Below are positions 8,150 through 15,897 of a stretch of 64,000 nt of DNA, one piece after another. Made by a program: the position numbers and the translations under genes. The stretch comes from Deinococcus humi (GTDB lineage: Bacteria > Deinococcota > Deinococci > Deinococcales > Deinococcaceae), in the NCBI RefSeq assembly GCF_014201875.1, contig NZ_JACHFL010000008.1, forward strand, positions 62,001 to 126,000. Reading direction: 5' to 3'. Numbering within the stretch: the first letter of the stretch is position 1; each line of letters starts with the position of its first letter. Under the pieces are notes generated by a model that saw nothing but the letters and a program-made list of their open reading frames with translations, was not told the DNA's origin and made no database searches.

Positions 8150-8748
8150 CTCGCCCCTCTACAGACGGGGGTGGTCTCGCGTTCCCTCAGCTCCGCCAGC
8201 AACCCGGAATGGTTCATCCTCGGATTGATCCCTACCGCCAGCGCGCAGCCCGCCTTCAACCGGCGGCGGCAGGTCTCCAGTGGAACCCCAGACAACCTGG
8301 ACAGCCATGCCGGGAAATCGCCCGCAACCGCGTGCCGGGTGAAGTCCAGCCAGAGCCCATGCGCCGCAACAGCCGATCTGTCTAGACCAATTCGGCCCAC
8401 ACCGCCAATGTTTGCCCACTCTCGCGCCTTGTTTTCCAGCGCCAGCACATCGTTTCTCAACTTTCTGTTCCCAAAAACCTCAGTTTGGGGGCAATTTTGG
8501 CCTGTTTCGGGAAGCAGTTCGCCCCGTTTGCGCCGGACCCGCTTGATCGGATGGCGGGCCTTGACCTTCTCCCTGGCCTTCCTGCCGTTCTCTCTCCAGA
8601 ACTTCGACGCCTGCCCCAGCATGAAGTTCTGCCACTGGAACTCCGACCGGGCTCCAGCGTCAATGGCCTCTTGAGGAGAAGTGAAGGCCGTCCCGCGCAG
8701 AAAGTCACGGGCAGCCTTGTTCGCGTAGTGGCGTTTCGGGATGGTCAC
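8146..8748 (-). CDS. Phage protein of unknown function (200 aa)
   Basis: It starts with GTG at 8748, overlapping the stop of the 42-residue gene (GTGA). The N-terminal half is basic and helical with the stretch KARHPIKRVRRKRGELLPETG, suggesting nucleic-acid contact. The C-terminal half contains GVPLETCRRRLKAG, which could be a helix-turn-helix, and ends in a tail (NHSGLLAELRERETTPV) similar to that of the coiled-coil protein at 7540-7791. No family is recognised. Confidence 0.6.
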   Translation of the reverse strand: MTIPKRHYANKAARDFLRGTAFTSPQEAIDAGARSEFQWQNFMLGQASKFWRENGRKAREKVKARHPIKRVRRKRGELLPETGQNCPQTEVFGNRKLRNDVLALENKAREWANIGGVGRIGLDRSAVAAHGLWLDFTRHAVAGDFPAWLSRLSGVPLETCRRRLKAGCALAVGINPRMNHSGLLAELRERETTPVCRGAR

Positions 8749-8873
8749 TGCTTGCTCCCAGCCATGACCTCAGCAGTTTGCGGATCGAACTCATTCCGCA
8801 GCTCGCCCCTTGAGGCCCTGCGGGCTTCACGCCAGCGCATGGAGGTCTTGAAGCGGACTGGAAGATCAGTCAT
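8745..8873 (-). CDS. Very small phage protein (42 aa)
   Basis: It starts with ATG at 8873 (MTDLPVRFKTSMRWREAR) and overlaps the next gene by GTGA, which supports translation. Its first 18 residues align with the start of the coiled-coil protein at 7791 (M.DL..R.......REAR.AS). It is the first gene of the leftward late operon and starts 33 bases from the oppositely directed gene at 8907. The function is unknown. Confidence 0.5.
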   Translation of the reverse strand: MTDLPVRFKTSMRWREARRASRGELRNEFDPQTAEVMAGSKQ

Positions 8874-8906
8874 TCGGGACCCCAGTCGGCAAGGCAGAAT
8901 GGAGGC

Positions 8907-9143
8907 ATGACTTGCCGTGATGAAATTCTTACCGTCGCCCGCAAGTTGAGCCGAGAGCGCACCGACGGGATCTTTACGGCCCAGGAGATCGTCACCGCCA
9001 TGCGCGAACGCGGCACCCGCCACCTGGACACCACCATCCGACGCCATGTGGCCACCGAGATGTGCATCAACGCCGTCGGCCCCAAGGCTGGGAAGTACCA
9101 CGATCTGGAACGCGTGGGGCGAGGCCAATTTCGGCTGCTCTGA
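8907..9143 (+). CDS. Small winged-helix-like protein (DUF7669-like, 78 aa)
   Basis: The sequence (MTCRDEILTVARKLSRERTDGIFTAQEIVTAMRERG..., then HLDTTIRRHVATEMC and the end YHDLERVGRGQFRLL) has the pattern of a small winged-helix module: helix, FTAQEI, recognition helix, wing. Similar domains are known in bacteria as DUF7669; I assign this from memory. It is transcribed rightward, against the phage operons on both sides, and heads a two-gene cassette with the helix-hairpin-helix protein at 9239. A regulator is a reasonable guess. Confidence 0.7.
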   Translation: MTCRDEILTVARKLSRERTDGIFTAQEIVTAMRERGTRHLDTTIRRHVATEMCINAVGPKAGKYHDLERVGRGQFRLL

Positions 9144-9238
9144 CGTCATTCCTCAGACCCCTTCTTCCCTTCTCCCGTCCAATTCTCGCCCTGCGGCACA
9201 ATGCACAGCATCACCTCGCGCCTACAGGAGGACGAACG

Positions 9239-9454
9239 ATGAACACCCCCCCCGCAAGCGATCTTCCGCAGAATCTGGGCAGACCGGCCCAGCGTGCGCT
9301 GGATCAGAAGGGCTATACCCGTCTTGAACAATTCACAGCGGTTACGGAAGCGGAGATCTTGAGCTTGCACGGCATGGGGCCCAAAGCGATCAGACTCTTG
9401 CGTGAGGCACTGGAAGCCAAAGGGCTGGCCTTTGCCGCCCCTGGCCGCAAGTAG
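9239..9454 (+). CDS. Helix-hairpin-helix / RNAP alpha-CTD-like protein (71 aa)
   Basis: I chose the ATG at 9239 because CAGGAGG lies 8 bases upstream. The fold pattern LGRPAQRALDQKGYTRLEQFTAVTEAEILSLHGMGPKAIRLLREAL resembles the C-terminal domain of RNA polymerase alpha, with an HhH motif (LHGMGPKAI) at about residues 43-52. Stand-alone proteins of this type occur in many bacteria as small DNA-binding proteins of unclear role. Here it is in a prophage beside a winged-helix gene, so an effect on transcription is possible. Confidence 0.75.
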   Translation: MNTPPASDLPQNLGRPAQRALDQKGYTRLEQFTAVTEAEILSLHGMGPKAIRLLREALEAKGLAFAAPGRK

Positions 9455-9532
9455 TCCCCGCTCCAGCTCGGACTCGTGATCATTTGTGCTGACGGGCGTG
9501 TCATTTCGTGTCCTGGCCTGAATCTCCGGGCC

Positions 9533-9548
9533 GTCTACCGGGGTAGAC
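9533..9548. other. Short perfect hairpin between convergent genes
   Basis: A 7-bp inverted repeat (GTCTACC/GGTAGAC, 2-base loop) lies between the stop of the alpha-CTD-like gene (9454) and the stop of the leftward replication operon (9555). Neither strand has a clear T-run after it, so it may be a transcript end stabiliser or a protein site rather than an intrinsic terminator. Confidence 0.4.
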
Positions 9549-9554
9549 AAAAAC

Positions 9555-10310
9555 TCACTGCTCGTCACGGTTCGCCTCCCCTTCCCACAGCTGGCGGGCA
9601 TGCCGAATCGCGTCCCAGATGTTCTTTCTGCCCGGCCCCAACCGCGCTTCACCCGTTGCCCGGTCAATTGCGGTGAACTGCCAGCCAGCGGCGTCACCGC
9701 TCAACATGACGTCAGCCACACTGCGCATGTCTTCCGCCCACACCCACGGCTTCACGTCATCGGTGCCTTGGAAGTCGCGTCGGTCCTGTGCGCCGCGCTG
9801 CACCGCTTTGGTGATGGCTTCCACGCGGCGCTCGGGGGGAATCTTGCTGAGGGGAACGGACTCCTGGGTGTCCGGGTGCTCAACCTGCATCCCAGCGGCC
9901 ATGTTCCGCACCGTGTCAGCCACGCCCTGCACGTCTGCGCTGCTGGGCAATTGCTTGCCAGTCACGGCGCGGGTCACGTCCAGGACCAGGCGGTAGTCCT
10001 CCGGGGGCACGCCGCCCAACGCGCGCGCCACCCGCTCAACGGGCACCTCCAGACCCTGCGCCTCAAACTCACCCGCAGCGGCGGCGTAGTCGATCAGCTG
10101 GTAGGCCCGTGGGCGCGAGAAACGGAACCGCGCCAGGGCGTATTCCTCGAAGGTGGCAAACTCGCCCCGGTACAGGCGGGCGTCCCGGATCTCGGTCAGG
10201 GCCCGGCCTGCCAGCAGGGCAGCGGACGCACCGACGAGCACCTGTTCTTCCAGCTCGGCCAGGCGAGCGCGTTCCTCGGGCGTCAGGCGCTGCAACAGGG
10301 CCGCCGTCAT
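9555..10310 (-). CDS. Phage DNA-binding protein of the early operon (251 aa)
   Basis: The N-terminal half (EEQVLVGASAALLAGRALTEIRDARLYRGEFATFEEYALARFRFSRPRAYQLIDYA) has the pattern seen in many phage and plasmid proteins where a helix-turn-helix (residues about 50-75) follows a long helix. The C-terminal third is charged. It is the last gene of the replication operon and overlaps dnaB by ATGA. A ParB-like or replication-accessory role is possible; no specific family is assigned. Confidence 0.6.
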   Translation of the reverse strand: MTAALLQRLTPEERARLAELEEQVLVGASAALLAGRALTEIRDARLYRGEFATFEEYALARFRFSRPRAYQLIDYAAAAGEFEAQGLEVPVERVARALGGVPPEDYRLVLDVTRAVTGKQLPSSADVQGVADTVRNMAAGMQVEHPDTQESVPLSKIPPERRVEAITKAVQRGAQDRRDFQGTDDVKPWVWAEDMRSVADVMLSGDAAGWQFTAIDRATGEARLGPGRKNIWDAIRHARQLWEGEANRDEQ

Positions 10311-11608
10311 CCCACCACGTCCCGCGCCAGGTTGCCGAACCGCACGAACTCACTGCTGTAGCTCAGCAAGACGCTGCCCACCGGGCCGTTGCGCTGCTTG
10401 CCCAGGATGATCTCCGCCACGCCCTGCTGATCGGTGTGCGGGTTGTAGTACTCGTCCCGGTAAATGAACATCACCGTGTCCGCGTCCTGCTCAATGGCCC
10501 CGGACTCCCGCAGGTCACTCAGCATGGGGCGCTTGCTGGGCCGCGCCTCCACACCCCGGCTGAGCTGCGACAGCACCACCACGGGAATCTGCAACTCCAT
10601 CGCCAGCTTCTTCAGGCTGCGGCTGATCTGGCTGACTTCCTGCTGCCGGTTCTCGCCCCCGTTCTTGCCGGACTCGATCAACTGCAGATAGTCGATCAGC
10701 AGCAGGTCCAGCTGCCCGGCGGCGTGCAGCACACGGGCATCACGGGCAATACTCGCGCCGGTCTGATCGGTGGCGTCCATGAACTGAATCGGTAGGGAGC
10801 GCAGACGGTGGCCAGCTGCACCCAGGCGGTTGCGCTCCATCGGGCTCAGGGTGCGATGACGAATGCGGTTCAGGTCCACACCGGCATCCGTCGCCAGGGC
10901 GCGCAGACTCAGGGCCTTCGGGGACATCTCCAGGCTGGCCACGGCCACGCCATGTCCCGCGCGGGCCGCATTCAGGGCGAAACCGTACCCCAGGGCCGTT
11001 TTCCCCATAGCTGGGCGGGCCGCCAGCACGTACAACGCTCCCGGCTCAAAGCCCAGGATTTCCTGATCAAGATCCGGGAAGCCGGTATGGATGGCGTCGG
11101 GTACCGGGTTATCCAGATCCGCCAGCGCCGCGTCAATGGCCTGCGCGTGACTCACGAACTGGTGCCGGGCGCGCTGGTCCAGCGGCGTGACCACCTGCGA
11201 GGCCAGAGTCGCCAGCTCTTCACCCGTCAGGTCACCCTCGGCGGCGTGGTGGATCAGCGTGTAGGCGGCCCGGATGGTCAGGCGGCGGGCGTGCAGACCG
11301 CGCACCACAGCGGCGTACTCGGTGGCGTAGTGTCCGCTGGTTTCGGTGGCCATGACGCCGCTCAGGAAGGCCAGGTCAAACGATGGGTGGGCGTGCTGCT
11401 GGCCCTGCTGGGCAATCAGGCCAAGGTCATCCACCGGCAGGCCGGCGGCATGCAGGGCGGTCATGGCCTCGAACACGCCACGGCAGCCGAGGCTGTAGAA
11501 CGTTTCGCTGGGCAGCTCGGCAATCACCGGCCACTGATCGGCGTCGATCATCACGGCGGCCAGCAGCTGCGCCTCGACGTGGGGGTCAGACGGCGGCGGG
11601 CGGGTCAC
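10307..11608 (-). CDS. dnaB: Phage replicative DNA helicase, DnaB family
   Basis: A 433-residue hexameric 5'-3' helicase for phage replication. The N-terminal domain (EAQLLAAVMIDADQWPVIAELPSETFYS) is the DnaB N-terminal helical domain; the RecA-like core has Walker A AARPAMGKTALG (residues 196-207), Walker B LLLIDYLQL near residue 300 and the VVLSQLSRGVE and DLRESGAIEQDAD motifs. The start is GTG at 11608, overlapping the upstream stop. It pairs with the putative initiator directly upstream, as in many phage replication modules. Confidence 0.92.
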   Translation of the reverse strand: MTRPPPSDPHVEAQLLAAVMIDADQWPVIAELPSETFYSLGCRGVFEAMTALHAAGLPVDDLGLIAQQGQQHAHPSFDLAFLSGVMATETSGHYATEYAAVVRGLHARRLTIRAAYTLIHHAAEGDLTGEELATLASQVVTPLDQRARHQFVSHAQAIDAALADLDNPVPDAIHTGFPDLDQEILGFEPGALYVLAARPAMGKTALGYGFALNAARAGHGVAVASLEMSPKALSLRALATDAGVDLNRIRHRTLSPMERNRLGAAGHRLRSLPIQFMDATDQTGASIARDARVLHAAGQLDLLLIDYLQLIESGKNGGENRQQEVSQISRSLKKLAMELQIPVVVLSQLSRGVEARPSKRPMLSDLRESGAIEQDADTVMFIYRDEYYNPHTDQQGVAEIILGKQRNGPVGSVLLSYSSEFVRFGNLARDVVG

Positions 11609-12681
11609 AAGATCTCCAGCGTCCGCAGGCGGCCCAGGGGCACATCGGGGGAGTCGGGATGATCGGTGGCAATGCCCCGGCTCAGGACGGACAGCACCGT
11701 GGCCTCGCTGCCATCGGGGTAACGGACGCGCTGGCCGGGCTTGAAGTTGGTCTTGCGTTCCACCTCGACAGCGGGCAAGGGGGCGGGTCCGGCGGGGCGG
11801 GTCATCCGGTGCTTCAAGGCGGCCCAGGGCATGTTGTACGTCCCGGCCTCAATCAGCGCTGTGACGTGGGTTTTCAGTTCCTCGGCCTGTCCGCCTGTGA
11901 CCCACTCGGCCCATTGCAGGGCGTGAAGTTCCTGGCTCACGCGCTTGATGCCCGTCAGGCGCACCCAGCCGCGCCAGGTGTCCTGCAATCCGGCCCCAGC
12001 CAGCACGGCCATGGCCTCGCGCGGCGTCCGGCCGGGCGGAACCTTTTCAGAGTCAGTCACGTTATCGGTCTCTCCGTTGCCAGTCACAGTTTTTGAAGCT
12101 GTGAAGGGGTTGAGGGTGGGGTCGGCCTCGCCAGAGGCCACGCCGTCAGGCGTCTGCCCTTCCGTCTCGCCTGCGGCGTCGAGTTGTGGTTGCGGTTGCC
12201 CGTCCGCCTCGCGCGTCTCTTGAAGACCAGGAACAACATCTTCTTTCCTTCCAATTCCTTCTAATTCCTTCGGGGCTTGAGATTCTTCGTCCTGCACGGT
12301 GATCTTGCTCTTAACTGACGTACGGTCATTCGCACATGCGTTCGCAACTCCGTTCGCACGGACGTTCGCTTTGCCGGGCTGGGTGTAGATCACGCCACCC
12401 TGAACGCGGCTGCAAAAGCCCTGCTCGATCAGTGCGGCGATGGCCTTCTCGGTGGCGCGTTCCTTGAGCTGGCAGGCGGCCATCAGGTCAGGAATGGTCA
12501 TGGCCCTCTGCCGGTAGTTGCTGCGCTCGGAGAGGGCGGTCAGCACGCGGGTGACGGCGCTGCCGTTGACCTTCTGGAAGGCCACCACGGCGCTGTCGGT
12601 GGTGGTGTAGGTGCCGGCCTCGCGCTTCGCCCTAGTCTTCTTGGCGGGTGCGGGGAAAGGGATGTTGGTGATGGCACTCAT
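11605..12681 (-). CDS. Putative phage replication initiator / helicase-loading protein
   Basis: I chose the ATG at 12681 (MSAITNIPFPAP), which overlaps the upstream stop. Residues about 35-95 form a winged-helix module (SAVVAFQKVNGSAVTRVLTALSERSNYRQRAMTIPDLMAACQLKERATEKAIAALIEQGFC). The middle is low-complexity and acidic; the C-terminal third (WRGWVRLTGIKRVSQELHALQWAEWV) is helical, ending in a small beta domain (GQRVRYPDGSEATVLSV). The wHTH plus position directly before dnaB suggests an O/DnaD-like initiator. Function is inferred from context. Confidence 0.65.
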   Translation of the reverse strand: MSAITNIPFPAPAKKTRAKREAGTYTTTDSAVVAFQKVNGSAVTRVLTALSERSNYRQRAMTIPDLMAACQLKERATEKAIAALIEQGFCSRVQGGVIYTQPGKANVRANGVANACANDRTSVKSKITVQDEESQAPKELEGIGRKEDVVPGLQETREADGQPQPQLDAAGETEGQTPDGVASGEADPTLNPFTASKTVTGNGETDNVTDSEKVPPGRTPREAMAVLAGAGLQDTWRGWVRLTGIKRVSQELHALQWAEWVTGGQAEELKTHVTALIEAGTYNMPWAALKHRMTRPAGPAPLPAVEVERKTNFKPGQRVRYPDGSEATVLSVLSRGIATDHPDSPDVPLGRLRTLEIL

Positions 12682-13010
12682 GGCGTGCCGCCCTGGCTGA
12701 CCCGGTAGCCCAGGGTGCAGCAGATGGTCCACAGCTCATCGATCTTGGCCGGGTTGTGGATGGCGGCGGTCTGGAGTGCGGCGGCGAACTTCGACAGCTC
12801 GTCGTCGGTCATGGTCTTAACGCCCTCCCCCCGGTATTCGGGGGCGGCGAGGTTTTCAGGCTGGTAGATGGCGCGGAAGGCGGCGGGGTCTGTGGGGTAG
12901 ATGGTCTCAACAGCGGGCGTCAGGTAGGCGTTCTTGTACTTCGGCAGGCGGGCGAGATCAGGATGAAGAGGGGCCGAAGCCCCTCCAGTTTCAATCGGCG
13001 GCTGGTGCAT
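12678..13010 (-). CDS. Small phage protein (110 aa)
   Basis: I prefer the ATG at 13010 (MHQPPIETGGAS), preceded by a G-rich ribosome site, over the more upstream one at 13034. The protein has an extended N-terminal half (PKYKNAYLTPAVETIYPTDPAAFRAIYQP) and a helical C-terminus (TDDELSKFAAALQTAAI...IDELWTICCTLGYRV). No family is recognised. It overlaps the upstream gene by about 20 bases and the downstream gene by ATGA. Confidence 0.55.
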   Translation of the reverse strand: MHQPPIETGGASAPLHPDLARLPKYKNAYLTPAVETIYPTDPAAFRAIYQPENLAAPEYRGEGVKTMTDDELSKFAAALQTAAIHNPAKIDELWTICCTLGYRVSQGGTP

Positions 13011-13533
13011 CCTGCCCCCCGTTGTCAGGGCCATCGGTGTCCATGAAACGGAACTCCGCGTCCTGAGCCTCGCTGCTGGGCAGGGCCTGAACCTCTTTCG
13101 GCGCGTTTAGGACGCCCATGGCCACGGTCTGCGGCTGGTCATCCTCGGGTTGTTCTTCGTCCTGGTCAAACAGGCCAGCACCCTTGTCAGCCTCATGAAC
13201 CTGGACGATCAGCGCCAATTCATACCGGGAGGCATCGAACAGGCTGTTCAGGTTGTCGCCCGCGTTCGCCCACTTCTGGAGCGTGGCCACCGGCACGAAG
13301 TCCTTCATCTTGCTGCCCTTGCTGGTGAAGACCAGCTTGCGGAAATCGCCGTCGCTGCGCTGCGCCACCCGCACCGTGAAGGTCACTTCCTTGCTGTCCT
13401 GGGCATTGTGAGCGGCGCGCAGGAATTCCAGGGCATCGGCGGGCACCTGCACGTCCAGCAGGCTGATCAGGTCATCGTGGGTGTCGTATTTGGTTTCGGT
13501 GCGGTAGGCCCGGACGGTGTATTCGTTTTGCAT
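12991..13533 (-). CDS. Phage early protein of unknown function (180 aa)
   Basis: It starts with ATG at 13533 (MQNEYTVRAYRTETKYDTHDDLISLLDVQVP) after a ribosome site GAGGAACC. The N-terminal 110 residues look like an alpha/beta domain with strands VTFTVRVAQ and FRKLVFTS; the C-terminal 60 residues are strongly acidic (FDQDEEQPEDDQPQ), as in single-strand-DNA-binding-type proteins. It lies directly after the RecT-like gene. A single-strand-binding role is a guess from acidic tail and position only. Confidence 0.55.
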   Translation of the reverse strand: MQNEYTVRAYRTETKYDTHDDLISLLDVQVPADALEFLRAAHNAQDSKEVTFTVRVAQRSDGDFRKLVFTSKGSKMKDFVPVATLQKWANAGDNLNSLFDASRYELALIVQVHEADKGAGLFDQDEEQPEDDQPQTVAMGVLNAPKEVQALPSSEAQDAEFRFMDTDGPDNGGQDAPAAD

Positions 13534-13566
13534 GGTGGGTTCCTCGAGTTGAAAGCAAGAAGTAAA

Positions 13567-13587
13567 GCCGGGAAACCCTTTCCCGGC
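13567..13587 (-). terminator. Hairpin after RecT-like gene
   Basis: A perfect 9-bp stem (GCCGGGAAA / TTTCCCGGC, 3-base loop) lies just past the stop of the RecT-like gene. On the minus strand it is followed by TTTACTTC. It could attenuate transcription between the recombination gene and the following early genes. Confidence 0.55.
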
Positions 13588-13595
13588 CTGTGAGT

Positions 13596-14708
13596 TCAGA
13601 ACGCCAGCACTTTCTTCTGGGCTTCGGCGAAGACCTGTGCGGCTTCGTGGTTGTCCCAGCTGCTGAAGGTGTCGAGGATGCCCACCGCCTGTTCCTGGTT
13701 CAGCTCTTTGGTGCCGATGGCTTTTTCATCGTTGGCGAGGTAGCCCCACAGGACGGCCCGCTCCGCGCTGGTCTTGGCCCCGGCACGGGCGGCGTGCTGG
13801 CTCAGCAGTTGCCGCTGTTCACTGGTGGCCAGAGCGGGCGTCAGCACGGCGTCCACAACATCAGGTGCGGTGTGGGCTTGCTCGGCCTCCTGATGGGCTT
13901 CTACCTTGGTGGGCAGCCTCCCCAGCACGGCTTTCAAGTCCTGGCGCAGTGCGGCGGCCTGACCAGCATTGGTGCGCCATTCGCTGTACTTCGCGGCGTA
14001 GGCGGTCTCGTCAATGTGGGGGCGGGCCTCGGTCCACAGCGTCTTGATCTCCCCCGTCAGGGCTTCGCTGGGCGCGGCGGTGCGGACAGGTGTTCCGGCC
14101 TGCTCCTGAATCTCACGGGTAATGTTCGCGGGCCGGGCGGTGGGAGCAGCCTTGACCTCCTGAGTCACCGTCATGGCCCCGTCTTCGTCTACCTGGACGT
14201 CCGCGCCCATTTCCTCAGGCGTGTACAGACCATCGATCACGTCCGGGAACACCACGCGGGCACAGGCAGCCACCGCGCGCCACTGGTACATGACGGGGGC
14301 CTGCTTCTGATAGTTGTCCTTGCCGTCCAGCTTCATCGCCCGCGCCTCAGTTGGGCCGAATTTGGCGGTGAAGGGGGCGCGGCCCCGGCGCTTCATGGTC
14401 ACGCAGGCCCCGTCCACACCAGTCACAACTTCGATGTTTTCCAGTTGTCCGCTGCGGTTGATCAGGCTCAGCATCAGTTGGGGGCTGACGGTGGGTTTGC
14501 CCTGGATCACGGTGATGCCGTTCAGGGCGGCCATGGCGGGCAGGCCCAGTTCCATGCCTTTGACCATGATGGCGACGGCGGCCTCTGGACTCTGAACGCT
14601 GCTGGGCAGCATGCGGCTCTTGACCAGCATGGCACCGAATTCCAGCAGTTGCATGGCCTGTCCGGCGAGGGCCAGGGTGTTCGTTTCGCGGTGCATGATG
14701 GCGGTCAT
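13596..14708 (-). CDS. RecT-like phage recombination/annealing protein
   Basis: I chose the ATG at 14708 (MTAIMHRETNTLALAGQAMQLLE), 370 residues. The N-terminal half (SPEAAVAIMVKGMELGLPAMAALNGITVIQGKPTVSPQLMLSLI, then PVMYQWRAVAACARVVFPDVIDGLYTPEEMG) is the pattern of phage RecT-like recombinases in this position. The C-terminal half is helical and charged. It would anneal complementary single strands during phage replication. A nuclease partner is not obvious next to it. It overlaps the upstream gene by ATGA. Confidence 0.7.
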   Translation of the reverse strand: MTAIMHRETNTLALAGQAMQLLEFGAMLVKSRMLPSSVQSPEAAVAIMVKGMELGLPAMAALNGITVIQGKPTVSPQLMLSLINRSGQLENIEVVTGVDGACVTMKRRGRAPFTAKFGPTEARAMKLDGKDNYQKQAPVMYQWRAVAACARVVFPDVIDGLYTPEEMGADVQVDEDGAMTVTQEVKAAPTARPANITREIQEQAGTPVRTAAPSEALTGEIKTLWTEARPHIDETAYAAKYSEWRTNAGQAAALRQDLKAVLGRLPTKVEAHQEAEQAHTAPDVVDAVLTPALATSEQRQLLSQHAARAGAKTSAERAVLWGYLANDEKAIGTKELNQEQAVGILDTFSSWDNHEAAQVFAEAQKKVLAF

Positions 14709-14959
14709 TCCGTCACCGTTCCTTCGCCCCGGCAGTGGGGGCAGTTGATCAGGGGTTGATTGCGTCCGCCGTCGGTGCAGTCGCACAGGCGTGACGCGCC
14801 GGGCGTCTCGGCCCAGTCCGCTGCGTAATCGACACGCCCCGCGCGGTAGACGACGAGGCTGCACCGGCCTTCGGCCCACAGCTCACGGGCCAGGGTGCCG
14901 GTGCGGACGGGGAGGCCCACGCGCACGCGGCCGTCCATGGAAAGCGTGAAGGCGGTCAT
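14705..14959 (-). CDS. Small zinc-finger phage protein (84 aa)
   Basis: I chose the ATG at 14959 (MTAFTLSMDGRVRVGL), which overlaps the stop of the 52-residue membrane protein. The C-terminus has four cysteines (RLCDCTDGG...NCPHCRGEG) that can form a zinc finger; the N-terminal half is beta-rich. No family is recognised. It lies in the leftward early operon. Confidence 0.6.
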   Translation of the reverse strand: MTAFTLSMDGRVRVGLPVRTGTLARELWAEGRCSLVVYRAGRVDYAADWAETPGASRLCDCTDGGRNQPLINCPHCRGEGTVTE

Positions 14960-15114
14960 CCGAACATCACCAGCAGCTCGTCGATGTCGGCCATCTTCCA
15001 AGCCTTGAGGCTCAGCCCAGCACCCGCACCGATCAGGAGGGGCGATTCCAAGACACCGCCCAGCGCGAGACAGACGATGGCCAGCACGATCATCAGGAAC
15101 GTGGCGCGCCTCAC
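14956..15114 (-). CDS. 52-residue membrane protein with GTG start
   Basis: This frame uses GTG at 15114, overlapping the stop of the excisionase-like gene (GTGA), and ends in ATGA overlap with the zinc-finger gene, so it fills the gap exactly. The product starts MRRATFLMIVLAIVCLALGG and has one clear membrane segment at about residues 5-22 and a second weaker one (LLIGAGAGLSL). It is easily missed because of the GTG start. Function unknown. Confidence 0.65.
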   Translation of the reverse strand: MRRATFLMIVLAIVCLALGGVLESPLLIGAGAGLSLKAWKMADIDELLVMFG

Positions 15115-15392
15115 GCCGCACCGCCCTGCTGGTACGTGGCCAGCGCGTTTTCAGGGATGCGGATCTGGCGGCCCACGCGGGTGTGGGTGATGCGGCCGTC
15201 GCGCACGTCTTTGTAGATGGTGTCGGGGCAAACGTTCAGCAGCGCAGCGAACTCAGGCACGCTGTAGTACGTGGTGGGACTGAGGGTGGCAGCGGCAGGT
15301 GCGGGCGTGAACTCCGCCAGCGCTTCAGACACGGCCAGCCGCACCAGCGCGGCCAGTTCCTCGCCGGTCATGACGACGATGGGGGCGGTCAT
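15111..15392 (-). CDS. Helix-turn-helix protein, excisionase/MerR type (93 aa)
   Basis: The C-terminal half (YYSVPEFAALLNVCPDTIYKDVRDGRITHTRVGRQIRIPENALATY) is a typical HTH_17 / excisionase-type winged helix. The N-terminal 40 residues are helical. In this prophage it may be the excisionase partner of the integrase at 18124, or an early regulator. It sits in the leftward early operon with ATGA/GTGA overlaps on both sides. Confidence 0.75.
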   Translation of the reverse strand: MTAPIVVMTGEELAALVRLAVSEALAEFTPAPAAATLSPTTYYSVPEFAALLNVCPDTIYKDVRDGRITHTRVGRQIRIPENALATYQQGGAA

Positions 15393-15607
15393 GCCCGTCC
15401 GCCTTTGATCTCCGTCAGATCCCAGCCTTCGCAGGTGGCGCCGTCGATGGTGGGGTGGCTGGCGTTGCAGCCGCGTCCGATCATGCCCAGGCCGTGAACG
15501 TGGCCGCAGGAGTCGCAGCGAAGGCCGGTCACGCCACGCGCGCGAGCATCAGCGGCGAGGACAGCCCAGGTAGGGCGGAGGGTGCGGGTGGGTGCTAAGA
15601 TGGTCAT
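15389..15607 (-). CDS. Small zinc-ribbon phage protein (72 aa)
   Basis: The pattern GLRCDSCGHVHGLGMIGRGCNASH...GATCEGW gives four Cys and several His for a zinc-ribbon. The N-terminal 25 residues are helical. A clear ribosome site (GGAGGTTTTAGAC) precedes the ATG at 15607. Second gene of the leftward early operon. Function unknown. Confidence 0.6.
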   Translation of the reverse strand: MTILAPTRTLRPTWAVLAADARARGVTGLRCDSCGHVHGLGMIGRGCNASHPTIDGATCEGWDLTEIKGGRA

Positions 15608-15663
15608 GTCTAAAACCTCCGGGTAGGCGGGCGCGTCTGATACACGCGCTCTTTTCGTTTGCC

Positions 15664-15891
15664 TCAGGCCACTGCTTTTAACGTTACAGCCTTAAGCTGT
15701 GCCGAAAAAAGGTCATCCAAACGAAGCTCAAGAGCCGCCGCGATTCGGAACGCGATGGACACGTTGACATCGGTGGTTCTGCCGTACTCATGGGCCTCGA
15801 TCGTCTTGGCAGAAACGCCAGCAGCGCGAGCCAGGGCTTCGCGAGAGAGCCCTTGAGCTTCTCGGTGTTCACGTAGCCTGTCCATTCGCAT
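15664..15891 (-). CDS. Cro-like XRE-family regulator (75 aa)
   Basis: A 75-residue HTH_3 protein: LREHREAQGLSREALARAAGVSAKTIEAHEYGRTTDVNVSIAFRIAAALELRLDDLF. It is the first gene of the leftward early operon and is divergent from the repressor gene at 15997, the layout of lambda cro/cI. A near-consensus promoter ends only about 6 bases before the ATG at 15891, so its mRNA is probably leaderless. An alternative ATG is at 15885. Confidence 0.88.
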   Translation of the reverse strand: MRMDRLREHREAQGLSREALARAAGVSAKTIEAHEYGRTTDVNVSIAFRIAAALELRLDDLFSAQLKAVTLKAVA

Positions 15892-15897
15892 AGCCCT

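Noticed and set aside
8745..9149. 134-codon minus-strand frame covering the winged-helix gene
   Set aside because: Only its last 42 codons, from 8873, look coding; the rest is the shadow of 8907-9143.
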